NCBI GenBank assembly: GCA_900540885.1
Contig: UQHJ01000095.1
Location: 1-7,922 of the forward strand
Direction of reading: 5' to 3'
Length of the DNA: 7,922 bases
From: an uncultured Prevotella sp.
GTDB taxonomy: Bacteria; Bacteroidota; Bacteroidia; Bacteroidales; Bacteroidaceae
Shown: positions 6,321 through 7,922 of the stretch, in pieces
How the letters are laid out: each line of letters begins with the position of its first letter
Numbering within the stretch: position 1 is the stretch's first letter
Position numbers and translations under genes: made by a program
The notes under the pieces: generated by a model
What the model was told of the DNA's origin: nothing
The model's database searches: none
What the model saw: the letters and a program-made list of their open reading frames with translations, nothing else

Positions 6321-7229
6321 ATGGAAGATAAACGACCAAATTCTGAAGGGAGAGCACGTGCTATCTATCGTGTGACGATAGGGGGAAGTGTGTGTAACTT
6401 TCTATTATTGCTCTTTAAATTCGTAGCGGGTATATTGGGTGGTTCGGCAGCTATGCTGGCCGATGCTGTACACTCGCTATCTGATTTTGTGACCGATGTT
6501 GTCGTGATACTGTTTGTGCGTATATCGAGCAAACCCTGCGATGCCGACCATGACTTCGGGCATGGCAAGTACGAAACGTTAGCTTCCGTATTTATCGGTC
6601 TGATGTTGGCATGCGTGGGGGTTGGCATATTATGGTCAGGCGCAGAGAAGATTATCGACGTGTGTCGTGGTCAAGTGTTGGAGCAACCTGGCATGATAGC
6701 ATTTGTGGCTGCACTCCTGTCAATCGTTGTGAAGGAAGTGCTTTATCAATGGACCGCACGAGTAGGACGTCGTGTGGAGTCTACAGCAGTAGTAGCCAAT
6801 GCATGGCACCACCGCAGCGATGCCCTTTCGAGTATTGGCACGGCCTTGGGCATCGGAGGTGCTATACTCTTAGGCCCTAATTGGCGTGTACTCGACCCTA
6901 TAGCGGCTGTTATCGTGAGCGTGTTTATCATTCGGGTGGCTTTTAAACTCTTTGTGCCTGGCATTCAAGAATTGCTCGAAAAATCATTACCAGCCTCTGA
7001 TGAAGAACTCATCAAACACGCTATACTTGAAGAACCTAACGTGTCCGATCCTCACAATTTGCGTACACGCCGCATTGGTGCTAATCGTGCAATTGACGTG
7101 CATGTGCGCATGGACGGTGAAACACCCCTTCACGTTGCTCACCACGCTACGCGTAACATCGAAATAAGATTACGCGCACTCTTCGGACCGCAAACTTTCA
7201 TCAACATTCATGTCGAACCTAAACAATAA
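6321..7229 (+). CDS. Cation diffusion facilitator (CDF) family metal efflux transporter, probably Zn(II)
   Basis: This 302-residue inner-membrane protein should export divalent metal in exchange for protons. It aligns by eye to E. coli YiiP (FieF) throughout. Transport-site residues are H51 and D55 in DAVHSLSDF (TM2) and H163 and D167 in AWHHRSD (TM5). This gives an H-D/H-D set, where YiiP has D-D/H-D. Second-site residues D74, H77 and H81 lie in DADHDFGHGK after TM2. The C-terminal cytoplasmic domain keeps candidate metal ligands: H245 in HNLRTR, H261, H274/H275, H297 and E299 in NIHVEP. Hydrophobic segments at about 20-40, 44-68, 88-108, 124-142, 168-185 and 192-212 fit the usual six helices. 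The length is normal and the gene is intact. Zinc preference is inferred from the H-D/H-D set; cadmium, iron or manganese cannot be excluded. The gene appears monocistronic, followed by a large hairpin at 7292-7435, and is transcribed divergently from the AlbA_2 gene. Control by metal is plausible, but no regulator site is seen. Confidence 0.95.
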   Translation: MEDKRPNSEGRARAIYRVTIGGSVCNFLLLLFKFVAGILGGSAAMLADAVHSLSDFVTDVVVILFVRISSKPCDADHDFGHGKYETLASVFIGLMLACVGVGILWSGAEKIIDVCRGQVLEQPGMIAFVAALLSIVVKEVLYQWTARVGRRVESTAVVANAWHHRSDALSSIGTALGIGGAILLGPNWRVLDPIAAVIVSVFIIRVAFKLFVPGIQELLEKSLPASDEELIKHAILEEPNVSDPHNLRTRRIGANRAIDVHVRMDGETPLHVAHHATRNIEIRLRALFGPQTFINIHVEPKQ

Positions 7230-7245
7230 TCAACATTAATCGTTG

Positions 7246-7269
7246 AAGAGGAATGCGCTTCGCGCTCTT
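7246..7269. repeat. Solo GC palindrome resembling the tips of the 1656-1848 element
   Basis: gcgcttcgcgc at 7255-7265 matches the GC tips of the inverted-repeat element at 1666-1676 and 1831-1841. It is followed at 7276-7284 by gcgaacatt, comparable with the aaaacatta that follows the tip in the left arm there, and is preceded at 7231-7239 by caacattaa. Outer words aagag (7246-7250) and ctctt (7265-7269) can pair. It may be a degenerate or single-ended relative of the same repeat family, or a coincidental GC palindrome after the efflux gene. Confidence 0.4.
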
Positions 7270-7291
7270 GGAGGCGAACATTTAGCTCCTA

Positions 7292-7435
7292 AATTGTAAT
7301 TTGTCTGCCTAATTGGGGGGCGGGTTTGTAACCCGCGGCAAGCAGCATGCTTTGAATATCTTCTAAAAATATTTACAACATGCTGCTGCCGCGGGTTACA
7401 AACCCGCCCCCCAATTAGGCAGATAAATTGCAGTT
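7292..7435. repeat. Long inverted repeat with arms of about 57 bp
   Basis: The left arm 7292-7349 pairs with the right arm 7379-7435 around a 29-nt loop (7350-7378). There is one single-base bulge (an extra A at 7340/7341). The only non-Watson-Crick positions are 7294/7433, 7297/7430 and 7303/7424, and in a plus-strand RNA all three are G-U pairs. Inside each arm is a smaller palindrome, gcgggtt-3 nt-aacccgc (7320-7336 and 7391-7407), so two local hairpins could form instead of one long stem. It starts 62 nt beyond the efflux gene stop. No T run follows it. It may be a mobile miniature element, a REP-like structure or an mRNA 3' end structure. No function is assigned. Confidence 0.9.
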
Positions 7436-7479
7436 CACCCACACAATTCGTTACAGAGCCACATTTTTGGCAAAAAATT

Positions 7480-7499
7480 AAATAGCTGTTCGCCTATTT
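7480..7499 (-). terminator. Weak terminator-like stem-loop after the 71-residue gene
   Basis: Read on the minus strand, aaatag and ctattt form a 6-bp AT-rich stem with an 8-nt loop, followed by AATTTTTT. The stem overlaps the last base of the TAA stop codon (7499-7501). The stem is weak and short, so this is only a candidate end for the minus-strand transcript. Confidence 0.25.
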
Positions 7500-7714
7500 T
7501 ACAACTCGTTCTTCAATTCATTATATAAATCTACGGGTCCCCAATGCCAGTATTTTGTACTTTCTGTTGATAACTTCTTGTACAACTCAGAACGATAGAT
7601 ACGGCTAAGACACTCTTGCAGAGTGAAACCATAATCATTGTGTAGATATTCTACCAGCCAGAAAATTTTACCAGGCAAAAGCAGATGGAGGTTATTTTGA
7701 TTTATTTGAAACAT
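7499..7714 (-). CDS. Small protein resembling DUF3791-type partners of DUF3990
   Basis: This 71-residue protein has no signal peptide. Its pattern is FWLVEYLHNDYGFTLQEC, then LSRIYRSELYKKLS, then KYWHWGPVDLYNELKNEL. It matches by eye the small helical proteins found with DUF3990 genes in Bacteroidales and Firmicutes, with a 'xxYLxxDYxxSLxEALxxxYxSxxYxxL' core and a 'LYxxLxxEL' tail. The link is strengthened because the sequence ending 23 nt upstream on the same strand is a DUF3990 remnant. DUF3990 is, as I recall, placed in the ADP-ribosyltransferase clan, so these pairs look like toxin-antitoxin or effector-partner modules. That role is inferred and not shown here. The ATG at 7712-7714 follows AAGGAAATAAT, an A-rich leader with a weak aagga ribosome site. 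The gene is intact even though its partner is broken. Confidence 0.75.
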   Translation of the reverse strand: MFQINQNNLHLLLPGKIFWLVEYLHNDYGFTLQECLSRIYRSELYKKLSTESTKYWHWGPVDLYNELKNEL

Positions 7715-7737
7715 ATTATTTCCTTATTTTAAAAGCT

Positions 7738-7844
7738 TCAATTTGCAATAAGACCATATACTATATCGTAGTCATGGGTAAAGCCTTTTTGCGTACGGTT
7801 AGCCATGACAAAATATCTTCATGATTTCCTATTTTTTCTAATTT
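7738..7844 (-). pseudogene. Truncated, frameshifted DUF3990-family remnant
   Basis: Too short to pass as a normal gene, this stretch still encodes DUF3990-like sequence on the minus strand. In one frame, 7806-7738 reads ANRTQKGF then THDYDIVYGLIAN and stops at TGA. Intact family members have 'ANRT.KDFTHDYDIVIGPVAND.V' followed by roughly 60 further residues. In another frame, about 7844-7800 reads KLEKIGNHEDILSWLT, resembling the segment that normally lies just before ANRT, so a deletion or frameshift near 7800-7806 joins the two. TAA and TAG codons (7845-7850) end the upstream frame, and the N-terminal catalytic part expected before it is missing. The remnant ends 23 nt before the small partner gene, which is the normal operon order. 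The family call rests on motif memory and needs a profile search. Confidence 0.65.
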
Positions 7845-7887
7845 CTATTATTGCTGTCCGGTAAAACTTTTTCAAACAAAATAAATT

Positions 7888-7922
7888 AGGGCTGACACTT
7901 CTCACGAGGTATCAGCCCTTTT
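7888..7922. terminator. Stem-loop with T run, possible intrinsic terminator
   Basis: agggctga (7888-7895) pairs with tcagccct (7912-7919). After one C-A mismatch, five more pairs (7897-7901 with 7906-7910, one of them T-G) close a 4-nt loop. On the plus strand the stem runs into TTTT at the window edge. On the minus strand it is followed by AATTTATTTTG. It could therefore serve either strand, most usefully as the end of a minus-strand gene lying to the right of the window. No plus-strand gene ends close by. Confidence 0.6.

Noticed and set aside
6365..6964. Minus-strand open frames across the efflux gene (6365-6628, 6746-6964)
   Set aside because: Both are antisense to a fully conserved CDF reading frame and have no support of their own.
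7236..7442. 68-residue minus-strand frame
   Set aside because: Its sequence is a translation through both arms of the long inverted repeat (7292-7435), and its product has no protein-like pattern.

Overview
The window looks like a chromosomal segment of a Bacteroidales bacterium, probably a Prevotella/Bacteroides relative. The evidence is a Ser-type sulfatase, a Bacteroidetes-type -7 box (TAnnTTTG) before the cation-efflux gene, no clear Shine-Dalgarno sites, a decayed DUF3990/small-protein pair, and short 'tgtgcaaatg/tgagaatg' repeats of a kind I associate with this order. The species cannot be fixed from the sequence.

Layout from left to right. Positions 1-105 hold a perfect G-rich hairpin and smaller GC palindromes beyond the 3' end of the first gene. 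Positions 106-1614 (minus) encode an exported formylglycine-dependent sulfatase. Positions 1615-1877 contain no gene, but most of the gap is a nested, imperfect inverted repeat of about 190 bp with GC-rich tips and an AT-rich body, resembling a MITE. Positions 1878-6170 (minus) encode a very large protein of 1430 residues with one recognisable domain, an AlbA_2/Schlafen-type module near residues 1030-1165. Its N-terminal third carries an in-frame tandem-repeat insertion built of 17- and 38-residue units. Positions 6171-6320 are a divergent promoter region. Positions 6321-7229 (plus) encode a cation diffusion facilitator with H-D/H-D transport-site residues, which suggests zinc. Positions 7230-7498 hold a solo GC palindrome resembling the tips of the first element, and then a hairpin with arms of about 57 bp. 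Positions 7499-7714 (minus) encode a 71-residue protein resembling the small DUF3791-type partners of DUF3990. Just upstream, at about 7738-7844, is a frameshifted and truncated remnant of the DUF3990 partner. A stem-loop followed by a T run closes the window.

The genes do not form an obvious pathway. The sulfatase has no SusC/D genes or maturase beside it here. The AlbA_2 protein and the efflux pump are divergent and may share only a promoter region. The strongest leads are the repeat expansion inside the AlbA_2 gene, the two large intergenic inverted repeats, and the degenerate DUF3990 module with its retained small partner.
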